DNA of 64,000 nt from Chondrus crispus (taxonomy: Eukaryota > Rhodophyta > Florideophyceae > Gigartinales > Gigartinaceae), in the NCBI RefSeq assembly GCF_000350225.1, contig NW_005179300.1:139158-203157 (forward strand), given 5' to 3'. Shown here in pieces: positions 31,749 to 43,484 of the stretch. Both the position numbers and the translations under genes were made by a program. The notes under the pieces are model-generated. The model did no database searches and was not told where the DNA came from. It saw nothing but the letters and a program-made list of their open reading frames with translations. Within the stretch, counting starts at the first letter, position 1. Each line of letters begins with the position of its first letter.

Positions 31749-32719
31749 TGTAGTGCAATGCGCCTGTCAGGCAGAGACCAAGGTCCGACGGTCCAACACA
31801 AACAACAACAACAAAAACAACAACTGCCAACGGCACAGCGCTACGGAGTGTTCGAAGCTCCCTGTCCTCTTTAAGCGGGTTTGCGGCCCGCAGTAGCTCG
31901 GATCCCTGATAGGGGGGCAAAGAGAAGGGCCCAGCCCGGGAGCGGTAAATGGTGGTAGAGACTTGTAAAGGCAACTGCTCGACGAGTTCGGAGGGGTGTC
32001 TAGGTAAACCTGGTCCGATGGGTCGTAAGTTCAATGCTCGAAGAGCGCCTTGTACACCTTATACCATTGATAAGGTCTTCGACGGGGACGTCGCAACGTA
32101 GCCCGTCGGGAAAGAAGAAAACGTAGCAGCGCTACACCGTCGTACTGCCCGATGGCAAAGTACCAACACCGGATCGGTCGCAACCAGATTCCGATGGAAC
32201 CAACACTGAGAAAAGCACCACTGGTGCACCAACACAGAAGCCCGATGGCTAATGACGTCACGTTGCGGATCGCAATCCTACAAGGTGGGACCAACTCAAG
32301 ATTAAGGGAAATTAGAATAGGGAAGTAAAGGAAAATTAATAAGGAAAAAGGGGACCCCCGAGCGCAAAGGATACCGTAGGCTAGAGTAGAAGGGAATGTC
32401 TTGTAAAAGACGGACTTCGACCAAGGCGATATCAAACTCTGGCAACTCGGGTTACCTTTACTGACTTGGTGGTCAGAGGGCTAAGGTATATATCGCCCCG
32501 CCGGAGCCACTACAGTAGCTCGCGGCGCTAGATCCTAGACCTAGTCTAGTGTCAGCAAAATTAATGCCAACTAATTAACTAAATAAAATAAAATAATTAA
32601 AAATTAAAAATTAAAACTGTGCAATTATTCACACGTGTGTCCCCCAACCCGGACTGCTTTTCATATCCAAATATTTTCCTTTCTTTTCACCCCCCTTTTC
32701 AGGTGCGTATTGCACTACA
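31749..32719 (-). repeat. Gypsy 5' LTR (copy C), 971 bp
   Basis: The plus-strand copy begins TGTAGTGCAAT and ends ATTGCACTACA, an 11-bp inverted terminal repeat with the TG/CA ends expected of an LTR. It shares long blocks with copies A and B but is clearly a different subfamily. The base after its right edge (32720) opens an in-frame LINE reverse transcriptase, so the right edge is also the insertion boundary. Confidence 0.8.
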
Positions 32720-34745
32720 CGACCGCCTGGCCAAGGAGCAGCTTGCCAATGGCGTCCCCTGCGGCATGGACGCCATTCCCCACAACAGCCGAATGCTCAT
32801 GGCGCGGCATGGCCGAAACGCGACCTACGTGCTTGTCTCGGTAGACGCGCGCAATGCGTTCAACACATTCGGTCGCCAGTCCATGCTCGACTGGCTCACG
32901 ATGGAGACGCCCAGCCTCGCCCATTTCCTAAATCTGCTATATGGACGCACTGTACCCGATTTTGTGTTGCCAGCCTGTCCTCCCGTTCTTCTCAAAAATC
33001 GCGAGGGAACGCAACAGGGCGACCCTGCTGGAATGCTACTGTTAGCCCTAGCGCTACAACCGCTCGTCCGCCGAATCACACACGACTGCAGCCTGCTCCT
33101 AAGCCGCTGGTACGCCGATGATAGAACACTCATCGGGACCATACAAGAAATTACAAAAGCGCTCCGATTCCTCCAAACGCTTGGCCCTGGCACGGGTTTT
33201 CCATGAACATTGCCAAATGTCGCGCATTCTGGCCAACTTCAGACCCGTCCCATCTTGAATCCCTCACGAACTCTTTTGCCTTACACGTCACACAGGCAGG
33301 CGTAATTGCTCTCCTCGGCGCCCCATTGGGCACAGACGAATTTTTCAGGTCATGCTTAGAGAGGAAAATTGAGGCAATGTCGGACTCTCTCAAAATGCTC
33401 GAAAGTACTCTGGATGCGCGAATACGGTTTCATTTGCATCTTGTATCGAGTTCAGTGTGCCGCATTGAACACGTATTCTGTCTGACACCTCCCCAGCTAT
33501 CGCTCTCAACCGCCATTCGCTTTGACGACAATCAAAGAGGCGCATACTCCCGCTCGAATAATATCGCCCTATCTCCGTCAATCTCCTCTCATATTAGCCT
33601 TCTTTTTCGTTTAGGTGGTCATGGCTTCACGCCGTCAGCTCCTTTTGTGGACGAATCTTACGCCGACAGCCTAATTGAAGCCGCAACCGTCCGCATTCGA
33701 GGACCGTCAAACTCTACTGTGCCACTTTATCGCCAAAGGGCACGCAGGCACCTGGTACAGGTGCTTAGATCCCTGAACCCGGAGGTCCCATCTCGAGGGA
33801 ACCTCGCCACACATTCCGACCTAGGCCCTTTCTAGCCACGAGGTTTGCTGGATCGACCTCAGCGAGTACATTTCACTTTATTTCAGGCGCTCCATGGAGC
33901 TTTTGCGAGGATGTATTGGTAGAAGAGAGTGTGATCGACGGCCTAACCCGACATATCACATGGCAGCTTCTGTACGCCGCCGCGCCCGTTACAACTTCCA
34001 GCTCTCTCCTGGTGCCGCGTCGTTCCTCTGCGCGCACCCGTCTCTAACCTCCCAAGTGTCAAGCAGCGTGTGGTCTTGCATGCTCCGCCGGCACCTTTAC
34101 ACGCCCGTGTACGACGATTCTAGTGTTCCCCTCCGCTGTTCTCACTGTGGCCGTGCGATGGACGCGCGCGGCGACGACGCCGCCAACTGCAAGCATGGGT
34201 ATGGCGCCGTGAATTGCCACAACATCGTTCGAAACACTCTCGCCCGCCAAGTGTTTCGCGCAGCCGGCCTCGCCTACGACCGTGAAGTTCCATTTATCAT
34301 ACCGCGAAGGGCGCATCGCCCCGCTGACCTTCTTGTTCAACCGCCCTTTCCTCCCGCAGGCGCTTTCCCCGACCGACCCAAAGCTTACGATATTACCATT
34401 TGCAACCCCTACACTGCTGTTAACCTGCATCCAGCAGCTCGGTACATCACCGGTGCCGCTGAGGTTGCCCATACAAGAAAACTTCGCCACAACGACCGCA
34501 TTCTACGCGCTGCTGTGCCTCTCCAGTCTGACGCACCGCTACCTCTCCTAGACTGGCATTTAGTCCCCCTTGCCTTCGATATACTGGGTGCTTGGAGCGC
34601 CCGAACCACTGCTGTTTTCGAAGACGTCGCGCAAAAAATTGCCCTGCGATCAGGTTGCACGTTTGGGATCGCCAAGATCCGCCTCTCCCAAAGACTGAGC
34701 TTTGCAATTTGGTCTAGTGCAAAGCATCGTCAAATCTTATTATAA
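32720..34745 (+). pseudogene. LINE-like reverse transcriptase with R2-type endonuclease, remnant
   Basis: The protein starts in mid reverse transcriptase: YVLVSVDARNAFNTFGR, REGTQQGDPAGMLLLALAL and SRWYADDRTLIG (the YADD active site). A one-base shift near 33195 and a break at 33835-33890 separate it from the C-terminal part. That part has a zinc-finger-like CSHCGRAMDARGDDAANCKH and then HRPADLLV ... PKAYDITICNP, the restriction-like (PD-(D/E)XK) endonuclease arrangement of R2-type LINEs. Target-primed reverse transcription would be its role in an active element. Everything upstream of the RT core is missing, cut off at the LTR C boundary. The missing part does not appear on the other side of the gypsy body. 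No poly(A) tail is obvious after 34745. Confidence 0.7.
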
Positions 34746-34863
34746 TATATCCTGGACCCAGCAGTCTCGAAGATAGATTATCCGATAATCACTAGCATGA
34801 AAGATAAATAGTCCGGATTATCTAGTATAATCAAATTATACAGGGCCTGTTCAAAGTCTCAAC

Positions 34864-36008
34864 TTAAGACTGTATCAGTTTACTGATGTCACCTTCACCC
34901 CACAGATCACTGTTGAGATGCAAAAATAGTTGCGACTCTAAACTGGCCGGCAGGAGACTCCGTCTTCTGTTGTTAAGAACGTATCCGGCCTTTGAGAAAA
35001 GCCTCTCACATAAATTTGAAGTTGGAAAAAGGAATCTGAGGTCCGTGTACCTCTGAGATGACGTTCCACATATTCTCATCTGCTTCTTTAAAGCACGCTC
35101 GGCCAAAGAGAGTGTCTCGGATGGACTGTCTTGATCCGCGCCTTCATCCACACAAAAAACGCTTTTAAATATGCCTTCTCCTCTTCCGATAAATTATTCG
35201 GATTACGAAGCTGTACCTTTACAATAACACTCTGAAAGTAAAGACTGTGCACTATAGCAGCTGGAGGTGAGAGCTTGGATGCTGTCTCGAGATATTGATC
35301 CATTACAGCATCGAAGAGAGCTCGAACTTCCGCAATTGTAGCCGATTCCTTCTGTAACGATTTCGACACTGACCCAAGATCCTGCAAACGAACTAGGAGA
35401 GCATCTACTCTCCTATTTTGTGATGAAGTTAAGCATAAAACATCAATATCAGAGGAGAGCAGTCGTCGCCCAAAGGCGAAAAGGCGAGCAACCGGACTCT
35501 GTACGGAGCTGCATTAGACATTGAATAAGATGCGAATATAGCCAAGTAATGCGTACAGCCAACTGACCATCCATCAAATACAAGAGCAAATTGTGTTGGC
35601 AACAGCCGAGACACCTTCTCTTCAACGCACTCTACCAGTGGGGAAGGTATATAAGAAAAGTAGCCAGACTGATTAGGTCATGCTTGATATGAGTTCAGAT
35701 TGTTTCCTTTTTCAGAAATGAGAACGGAAGCAAGGTGTTGATGATAAAGTCGAACCAACCCATAAACCTTTGTGCCTTTGACGATGAGAAGTAATGATCA
35801 ATAGTAGATCTTTCGGAAGCCTGCTCAGATTCCACCAGTGAAGAATAGTCTGGATGTGCACTGCGTATGTGCGACAAAAGGTTTTCGTAGCTGGTTGACT
35901 GCTTTTTGCGTTTTGTACCACATTTGCATACCCAATACGGAATTTACCCTCCGTTGTGAGTGAAAAAAGCTCAGCAAGACGACGCCCCTTAATGGTTGAT
36001 TTCGACAT
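34864..36008 (-). pseudogene. hAT transposase remnant (BED finger and C-terminal dimerisation domain)
   Basis: On the minus strand, the DNA after about 35960 encodes, with frame changes, a BED-type zinc finger (VCKCGTKRKKQ ... LLSHIRSAHPDY), then a middle fragment (LPTQFALVFDGWSVGCTHYL), and at 34864-35151 the hAT C-terminal dimerisation domain (FLFPTSNLCERLFSKAGYVL and NNRRRSLLPASLESQLFLHL). Intact hAT transposases have about 600 or more residues; roughly 380 codons remain, so there is an internal deletion as well as at least three frame breaks. A possible end, CAGGGCCTGTTCAAAG, lies at about 34841, but no partner or 8-bp duplication was found. Confidence 0.75.
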
Positions 36009-36526
36009 CCTTAATGGTGAAGGAATGGATTCAGTTTTGGATAGACTCGGAGGTGAAGGAGTGAGTGTAGCTTCAGTTTTGTGTGAGGGGCGCCGCAGGA
36101 ACTTGCGGTCATTTCGGGCTGTGCATCAACTCGACGACGCCGAAAAGGATCAAAACCCCGGCTCAGTACACCCGATCACAGTATTTAACCTGGGTCCTAT
36201 AATTATCTTAAGTCGGGATTTAACCTGGTCCAGGTTAATATAGGTAATTGATTCTAGCAAATCCATAAGTTTCGATATGTCTATCACGGGTACAGAGGTC
36301 CGTTTACAGTAGAAATTGCTGTAGAAGATCCATTGTGAGTCATCCGTGGTTCACCATGCCCAATGTGAATAACGTGGAGTTCTCCCAGCCAATAACGTTG
36401 TTCATAACAGAATATACCCAATATTACTGCCGTCTCTGGACCTTTATGTATCACAGATAGAACCTCACTGCTCTAACCTCTCCTGTTCCCATCAAGCACC
36501 CTTGCTTCTTAACTGACTACCTGCAA

Positions 36527-38270
36527 AATGACTGCACCTGGTCCAATTGAGAGAGCACTCGCGACCGCAATTCGGGGAGCAACCGCCCAGGCGCCTGCAC
36601 CAGAGACTACAGAGTCCCAGTTTCCAAGCAATGACGAGAAAAATCATGAACCCCCTCGAAACAATCGGCAGTAACATTTGGTCACCACCGTCACCCAAAG
36701 CCGTTCAGCTGTGACCTGGATGCTCCAAGATCTCGCCAACAATGGCCAAAAGGGCCTTCTCGCACGGACCGTTCGTAACTTTCCGCATTGCTTCGCGAGC
36801 TGTTACAAATCGAACATTGCAAAAGCAAGTTCATGGTGGCGCAACCAGACAAGTCTTATGGAACTGAACCTTGGAAGGGCAAGGTTGGGAGGTATGACTG
36901 GTTACCCNNNNNNNNNNNNNNNNNNNNNNNNNNNNNNNNNNNNNNNNNNNNNNNNNNNNNNNNNNNNNNNNNNNNNNNNNNNNNNNNNNNNNNNNNNNNN
37001 NNNNNNNCATAATAATTTTTGGAGGAGAAGCTTTAATAGCCTAACCAGTCTTACCCTGAGGGCGAATGAGACACAACGTGAAGGCGCGATCGGGTAGAGG
37101 GCGCAAGCGCGCTGCGTGGGTTACAGCTCTGCCCTTGTCACTCATGACGGAATTTGAGAGAGTGAGAGATGCAAGCGTCAAGGTCAGTCCGGAAGTGTTG
37201 CGCCACATCGCTATATCGCTCGTACAGACAGCTGAAGCGCCATGTGTTTACGAACCAAGTCTCCATGACGGTGGATTACAATTGGCAAGTAAGATTACGT
37301 CAAGATAGATCCAAGAATTTATGGAGGCGAGCCATCTGGTCATTCGCCGTCAGACTGGGAAGCTTGCAGTAAGCCCCGAAAACAACTTTATATAGAAAAG
37401 TCTATAGGGTACCATTTGGGAGAACTGAAAAGGGGATTTGAAAGCGGTGATTGGATGAAGATCTGATTGAAAATGAAGATGAAACGCACTTCGTTTTTAA
37501 TATGGATAATGGCCGTACAGTGCGAATGCGAGGGGACGAGCATGTTAAATATGCGGATGTCGTTTCTGGCGACGAAGGAATTACGAGGATGGTCAGGATA
37601 AGTGGGGGACGCTACGCACGGGTGGAAGCCCGATGCTGGTGTTTCAAAATGCGAATTTGTCCTACCCAATTCGTGGCGTTCCGGACAATATCCCAGGGGT
37701 CTCATATCGATCAGGGCCGAAAGGGTGGATGGACAGGCGAGTGTTTAAAGAGTAGCTATCAGAACCGAGGGCAATCGAAAGACTACACAATGGCAAGAAG
37801 AGAATTTTAGTTGTCGATAATTGTTCAGGACATAACGGGAATGCGGACGTGGATGAGTGTCTCAGAAATATTCGTACAGAACTTCGAAAGTTGCCCCCTA
37901 ATACAACAGACCTCTTTCAACCTGCGGACTCTTCTGTTATATCTAAAATCAAGGATGCCTGGAGAAGGGAATGGGACAAATACAAAGCAGGGGAGATTGC
38001 TAGAGGAGCTTGGATGCGCAGTGGGCAAGGGTCGAGTGGAAAACTTAAGAATCCTGGGAAGTCATTTTTTTAAAGCTGGCTGCGAGGGCAATTCGAGACT
38101 TCAATAATCAACGGGATAAGAACGGGCTTTCCTATGCGAGGAAGGCGATGATTAGAACTGGAATGGCTCTTAACCTCAACGGGTTGTGTGAGGAAAAGAA
38201 ACTTTTCACGGAGCTGCAGGGTATAATCGCAAAGCATCGGATCTATTTTGATGGACAGCCTATACAATAA
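36527..38270 (+). pseudogene. pogo/Fot-like transposase
   Basis: Starting MTAPGPIERALATAIRGATA, the frame is soon broken, then resumes with a helix-turn-helix-like region (GQKGLLARTVRNFPHCF). After the gap the DDE core is readable in pieces: NEDETHFVFNMDNG (first Asp, about 37480), VVDNCSGHNGNADVDECL (second Asp, about 37815) and KLPPNTTDLFQPADSSVIS (third, an Asp at about 37915). A one-base shift near 38070 precedes the final 65 codons ending FDGQPIQ. DDD spacing and the PPNTT..LQP block are typical of the pogo branch of Tc1/mariner. At least three breaks make it inactive. Confidence 0.7.
36908..37007. other. Assembly gap of 100 N
   Basis: One hundred N inside the pogo transposase. The real length is unknown. 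Confidence 0.95.
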
Positions 38271-38683
38271 ATACAACTGGCAACACAGCAATGCAAACAT
38301 ATCCATTCCAATTTAGGTGTAGTTTAATAAGTTGGACGAGGTTAGTACCTGTTTCGACAGGTATTAACCTGGGTCGGTATTTAACCTGGTCCAATTTATT
38401 TCGGGAAAACTGGTCTCAAAACGGGCTTCGGATTTAAATTGGACCAGGATAAATACTGTGAGCAGTGTACAGTTCCTAGACGTTAGTCTAGGTGTAAGCA
38501 AGAAAAAAGGGGACGGCTCGTTCCACGTGTTCACTTTTCTGTAAAGTGCACGTGTTCACTTCTCTTTATGAGGGGAACGGGGTGGTGCTGAACTTTTCTG
38601 TAAAGTAGTAAAGTACACGTGTTCACTTCTCTTTATGAGGGGAACGGGGTGGTGCCGTCCGCACGGCTGTTCGCAGAGGTGTA

Positions 38684-41091
38684 CCCTTCCTGACCGGGGC
38701 AATTTGGGAATCGGGGGCAATTTGGGAATTTTTAGTATTACGCTTCCAGATTGTCAAGAACACGGCGTCGCCATTCTAACGCTAGTCGTACAAGTTCCTT
38801 CGTCCTTTCTCGTTGCCCTGCGATGCAGAAGTCCGCCAAAATTCAAACTCCTGCAGCCCCACGGCGCCCCAACGCTCGTAAAACTGTCTTCTACAGCACT
38901 GACATCATGACTTTGACCACAAGTATTCGTGCGTCATGGGACTTTCCATGCGCATGCAAAGTACAATCGAAAAAAGGAGGCAGGAACGGGACGCATTCAT
39001 GAAAAAGCAGCGGGAAAAGCCACCACACTCCTTCGTATAAGTACTAAACGGTCTGCCGTCGTGAAAGCGACAAATGTACCTCGCACAGCAGTAGATCGGA
39101 TTTATCACGCCCTCGAAGAGCGTGATGAATCTAAACTGAACGCCCTTCTATCGCCAGAAGCCTACTGCAGAGGATGCCGCACATTTCTTACTGAATAAGA
39201 GTCAACTTTGATAAAGAAAAGGATTGTATACGAGGCAGAAAAGGGTTTTGCACTCTCAAACGGTGATGTGAGAAATATAATGACTCAGGTAGCGTCTGAC
39301 GGACGTCCAGGATTTCGCACAGAATCTGGCCGTCCATCTCAAGACACCATCCGCCATTGGCGTGCAGTGAATAGAGACGTCACTTATCGAAAAAGTGAGA
39401 ACAAAGACGTCGCAAAGTTGGCGGCTGAAAATTTCACCCATGTGTCAACCTTTTCAAATGCATTGAAAAGGTGCAACATGCTAATCCTGGTATAGTTGAC
39501 GACCCCTCCCGCCTTTGGAACCTCGACGAGGCAGCTGTAGACTGTCAATATGGGGTAAGAACTAAAGTATTTGGGTCCTCACGCACCAATCACGGGGGGT
39601 ATTTGGCTTGTCAAGCAAGAAAAAACAACAAGCATATAACGATTGTGGTGGCCGCCTCGGCATCTGGTCGCAAATTTCCTCCCATTTTCATTGTAGAAGG
39701 AAGGAATGTAATGAGCGGATGGGTCTCCGCTCAAACAGACCGAAATAATATGCCCTTCCGTGCAAACTAGTATATTGTCTCAAAAAATTGTAGTTTGAGA
39801 AGGGAACCGTAATAATGACAACAGACAGGGGAAGTATGGAAAAGAGACTCATTTCCTTTGTGATAGAGCATGTGGATACATTTGTGAGGAAGACCCTACC
39901 CCTGGAGCTTTCCCTACTGTGTGACTCTTGACGGTCACTCCTCACGAGAAGGTTTCGAGTGGCTCGAGTTGTGCAAGCAAAACAAGTGCGAAGTCGTTCA
40001 GTCTCCCTCAAACACAACTCACTTCTTGGAACCCTGCGACCAGGACATAAACAGTGCATTCAAAAAAGGGATGCGCAAATACCGGGACCTGCTTCATAAA
40101 CAAACAACGCTCGACATGCGAAGTGTGCGTGCAAATCTGATGGTGGCGATGTCGGCTTACAGTGAATCACGGTGGATAAGATTAAGTTAAGCATCGAAAA
40201 GTCGAGGTTATGGCCAATGGAATACTCTTTTCTTAACAGTTTTAAGAGACCAGCACCACATGCGGTCACATGTGACCCCAAAAAGTGGCAAAGTCGCTTC
40301 CCTAAATGTCACAAATAGAACCCGGGACCCCGACAACCGGACTTTTCGTCAGCTGAAAAAAACTTTGGAGGCTGCCAAAGACCCCACAACTGGACTCAGG
40401 GATGTGGAAATGCTTTTGCGCAAAAGCAGAAGTGTGAATAAAATCCTTATGACACGCACGCGTTTCTCGAACATAAAAAGTTCGAACGCAGGGCGCGAGA
40501 AAAGTGTGGAGTTACAAAAAGGTACACCTGCTCTGTACTTGACTTTGGACTATATAATCGAAAGCAGAAAAGAGAGACGTATGACTTGCTGCTGAGAGGC
40601 ATCTCAAAGCTGAGAAGAAGGAGCAGCGGGACCGGAGTCGAGCCCAGATGTGATTCTCGAAGGAGAATCGCCGTACAAAGTCAGCAGCTGAACCAAAATC
40701 CCCAGCCCCGCTGTCTCCGCCACAGCCTGAACGTTTTTCTCGGGACTTCTGGGGCGAGATTCGGAGCGGCAATGAGTGGTACACTCTCGAGGCAAGCGTT
40801 TAGTATGGATTTGAGGGGTGAAGAGGAAGTTGTGGAATCTCTGTTTTCGCTTTCCATTACATAACTAAAATCACCAAATTGCCCCTTTTTGCCATTTGAG
40901 CCCTTTTGGCACGTATCGGAAAATGTCGAATGGCTTCCAACAGGTTGTTTTTGCCACCGTCTTTTCGTCGTGGAAGGCACATGGACACCCGACTGGCTGT
41001 AGCGGACATTTTTTGGCTGCTCGGGATAGTGCCATTCAAAAGTTGTGGGGTTCTGCCAAAAAAATTCCCAAATTGCCCCGGCCAGGAAGGG
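38684..41091 (+). mobile_element. pogo-like element, copy 1 of a tail-to-tail pair
   Basis: The left end CCCTTCCTGACCGGGGCAAT follows TA at 38682-38683, and the right end, in reverse complement, reads CCCTTCCTGGCCGGGGCAAT, followed by the TA at 41092-41093. So the ends match at 19 of 20 bases with TA on both sides. A second GGGGCAATTTGGGAAT copy lies directly inside the left end (38716-38731). It encodes a DDD transposase on the plus strand. Confidence 0.8.
38929..40862 (+). pseudogene. pogo-like transposase of copy 1
   Basis: Ordered pieces on the plus strand are: a helix-turn-helix region (TKRSAVVKATNVPRTAVDRI), a linker (GRPSQDTIRHWRAVNRDVTY), the first catalytic Asp (RLWNLDEAAVDCQYGVRTK), the second (CVTLDGHSSREGFEWLEL; the first base is at about 39918), and the third (SNTTHFLEPCDQDINSAFK). 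The frame changes at least five times. It is the diverged twin of the minus-strand transposase at 41321-43169, and comparison of the two locates each break. Confidence 0.75.
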
Positions 41092-41093
41092 TA

Positions 41094-43482
41094 CCCTTCC
41101 CGAATGGGGCAATTTGGTAATTCTTTTGAAAGTGCCCCACAAATATTGTATAGCACTATTCCAAACAGCCATACAGCATCTGGTGTAGGCAGAGAAGTGT
41201 CCCCCTACTTCCTAAACCCGGGTAGCGATGGCAAAATAGAGCTTTTCGAAGCAATATGACCTTTTCACAAACCCGAAAATAGCTCCCAAATCAAGAAAAG
41301 GGGCAATTTGGGAATTTCACTTACGTACGCGAAAGCGAAAACAGAGAATCGGCAACATCATTTTCACTGCTTGGGTCTTTTCTCACGGCCTGCTTAGAAG
41401 GTGTAGAGGTCATCTCCGCTTCACAATTTGCAGTAGATGCAACGACAGCATGCTCAAGGGGTGGCAAAGATAGAAACCTTGGGTCCACGGCTCTCTCTCC
41501 CATCTTACTGCCACAAGCTGCTTTCGCCACTCGTCGCTGCTCGCGCTTGCGATCACGATCTGCCTTTTCCTCGGCCTTTGGCACCTTCGCAGAAGCACCA
41601 GCTGCATCCTTCGCCTTTCTGATTTAGATAACATCGTCCAAGGTCAAGTATATCGCTGATGTCCCTTTTTCGAGCTCCACACTTTTTGCCGAACCACTTG
41701 CAGAGAACCACCGCTCCTAAACCCAGTGCTTGACATTAGAATGTTATTGACGCTTCTGTTCTTACTCAAAGGAATTTCAACATCTCTTAGTCCCGTGGTC
41801 AGGTCAGTCGCTGCGGCCAAAGTGTTGCGGAGACTTCGAAAAATCCTACTGTCACTGTTTGGGGTTCTGCTTGCCACATTCTTAGATGATTCTTTGATGA
41901 GTTCAGGGTTGTTGACAGCCCCTGTCGGTCCTTTATTCAAGAACCTGTCAAGAAAAGAGAAGTTCATGGGCCATAAACCGGGGTTTTCGAAGCTTGACCT
42001 TATCTTAACAACGGAAATATCACTGTAAGCCAATGCAGCAACCATCAGATTGGAACGCACGGACCGCATGTCTAGTTTGGGTTCCTTCTGCAAGAGGTCT
42101 CTGTGCCTCCGCATGCTTTTTAAAGGCATTGTTAACGTCCTGATCGCACGGTTGAAGGAAAACGGTCGTATTTGACGTCGATTGTACGACTTCACATTTT
42201 TTTGCCTGCAAAGCTCAAGCCATTCAAACCCCTCACGGGAAGAGTGGCCATCCAGAGTCATACAGTACGGCAGCTCGGCAGGGACTTCCTTTCTCACACA
42301 TCGATCTATGTGCTCGACGACATGAGATATGAGACGTTTTTCCATACTTCCTTTATCCGCTGTCATGATTACTGTTCCCTCATGATACCAATGTTCGGCT
42401 GACAATCGACTTGTAGTTGGTGAAGGGCATATTATTTCCGCAGGTTTAAGTGGAGAGATCCAGCCACTCATCACGTTTTTTCCTTCCACAATGAAAAGCG
42501 GGGGAACTTTTCGCCCAGAAGTAGAAACTGCTACTACGAGTGTGATGTGTTTGTCGGGTTTTCGAGCCTGACCAGCCATGTATCCGCCATGGTGAGTCCC
42601 AGAGGACCCGAAAACCTTCTTCCGTTCACCGTATTGGCAGTCGACTGCCGTCTCGTCGACGTTCCAAAGCCGGGCGGGTCCCGAAAATGTCGGGATTGGC
42701 ATGCTCGACCTTTTTCAATGCGTCTGAAATAGTTGATACATGTCCGAAATTTTCGGCCTTCAACTTTGCTATGTCTTTGTTCTCGGCTTTTCGGTATGTT
42801 ATGTCTCTGTTGATCGCCCGCCAGTGCCTTATCGTGTCCCGAGACGGACTACCCGACTCCGTCTGGAATCCGGCACCATCGGACGCTATGTCGGTCATTA
42901 TTTTTCTGACATCGCCGTTGGAGAGTGCGAATCCCTTCTCGGCAGCAAAGTTGATCCTCTTTTTATCAACACGGACTCTTGTTGGCTGATAACTGTATGT
43001 CGACCTCTGCGGTTAGCTTCTGGGGATCGAGTGTAAGGTCATCATCGGCCTTCAAGCCACGATAAATGCGATCAATTGTCGCTCGGGGTACCTTTGTAAT
43101 TTTCACAACGGCAGACCTCTTTTTGACGTCACGGAGGAGGGAACTGGCCTTTGTTCTTTGTTCTTTCATTACGGCGTCGCGTTCTTGTCTTTTTTCTCAA
43201 TCGCGCTCTGCATGTGCATGGACAGACCCATGGTTCCCTGAAACCCGAGGTCACAGTCATGATGTCAGAGCTGCAGGAAGCAGATGGGCGAGCGTAAATG
43301 CACTGTGGGAGTGCAAACGTTTGAATTTTGGCTGACTTTTCCCGTCTGCAGCAACGAGGGAAGATGGACCGGGTTGTACGACTATTGTCAGCAACTTGTA
43401 TGGGCGTTTGAGGTAAACTGGTAGGGGAATAATAAAAATTACCAAATTGCCCCGATTACCAAATTGCCCCTCTCAGGAAGGG
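41094..43482 (-). mobile_element. pogo-like element, copy 2 of a tail-to-tail pair
   Basis: The plus-strand left end CCCTTCCCGAATGGGGCAAT begins just after the shared TA (41092-41093), and the right end in reverse complement reads CCCTTCCTGAGAGGGGCAAT, followed by TA at 43483-43484. The inner 120 bases are homologous to the inner end of copy 1 in reverse orientation, roughly three-quarters identical by eye. The body encodes the same transposase family on the minus strand. Confidence 0.8.
41321..43169 (-). pseudogene. pogo-like transposase of copy 2
   Basis: The longest frame (41644-42702) holds RLWNVDETAVDCQYGERKK (first Asp), YCMTLDGHSSREGFEWLEL (second Asp) and a region where a frame change hides the third Asp block (NTTVFLQPCDQDVNNAFKK is read in another frame at about 42150). 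Upstream pieces at 42626-42898 and 42966-43169 give the linker and helix-turn-helix (KRSAVVKITKVPRATIDRIY), and a basic tail lies at 41321-41634. It is less decayed than copy 1 but still broken at four or more points. Confidence 0.75.
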
Positions 43483-43484
43483 TA

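Larger units (their letters stand above)
24883..32719 (-). mobile_element. Ty3/gypsy chromovirus, 5' LTR to chromodomain, inactive
   Basis: Read leftward: LTR C (32719-31749), primer-binding site, gag, protease, reverse transcriptase, RNase H, integrase and chromodomain, the pol order of Ty3/gypsy. The body is nearly full length but carries a frameshift inside gag (about 31290), a frame change between protease and RT (about 28095), a TAA before RT (about 27985), a TGA between RNase H and integrase (26329-26331) and a TAG inside pol (25504-25506). No 3' LTR follows the chromodomain. The element sits in, or beside, a LINE-like remnant that begins exactly at its right edge. Confidence 0.85.
36177..38460 (+). 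mobile_element. pogo-type DNA transposon with inverted ends
   Basis: The left end CACAGTATTTAACCTGGGTC and the right end, read in reverse complement, CACAGTATTTATCCTGGTCC, match at 17 of 20 bases. Sub-terminal copies of TTTAACCTGG lie at 36215-36226 and at 38358-38390. The body encodes one DDD transposase. No TA duplication is obvious at these coordinates. A 100-N gap lies inside. Confidence 0.7.

Noticed and set aside
20483-32719. LTR B and LTR C as a pair bounding one gypsy element
   Set aside because: They are different subfamilies, and two integrase-chromodomain regions lie between them; no shared target duplication was found.
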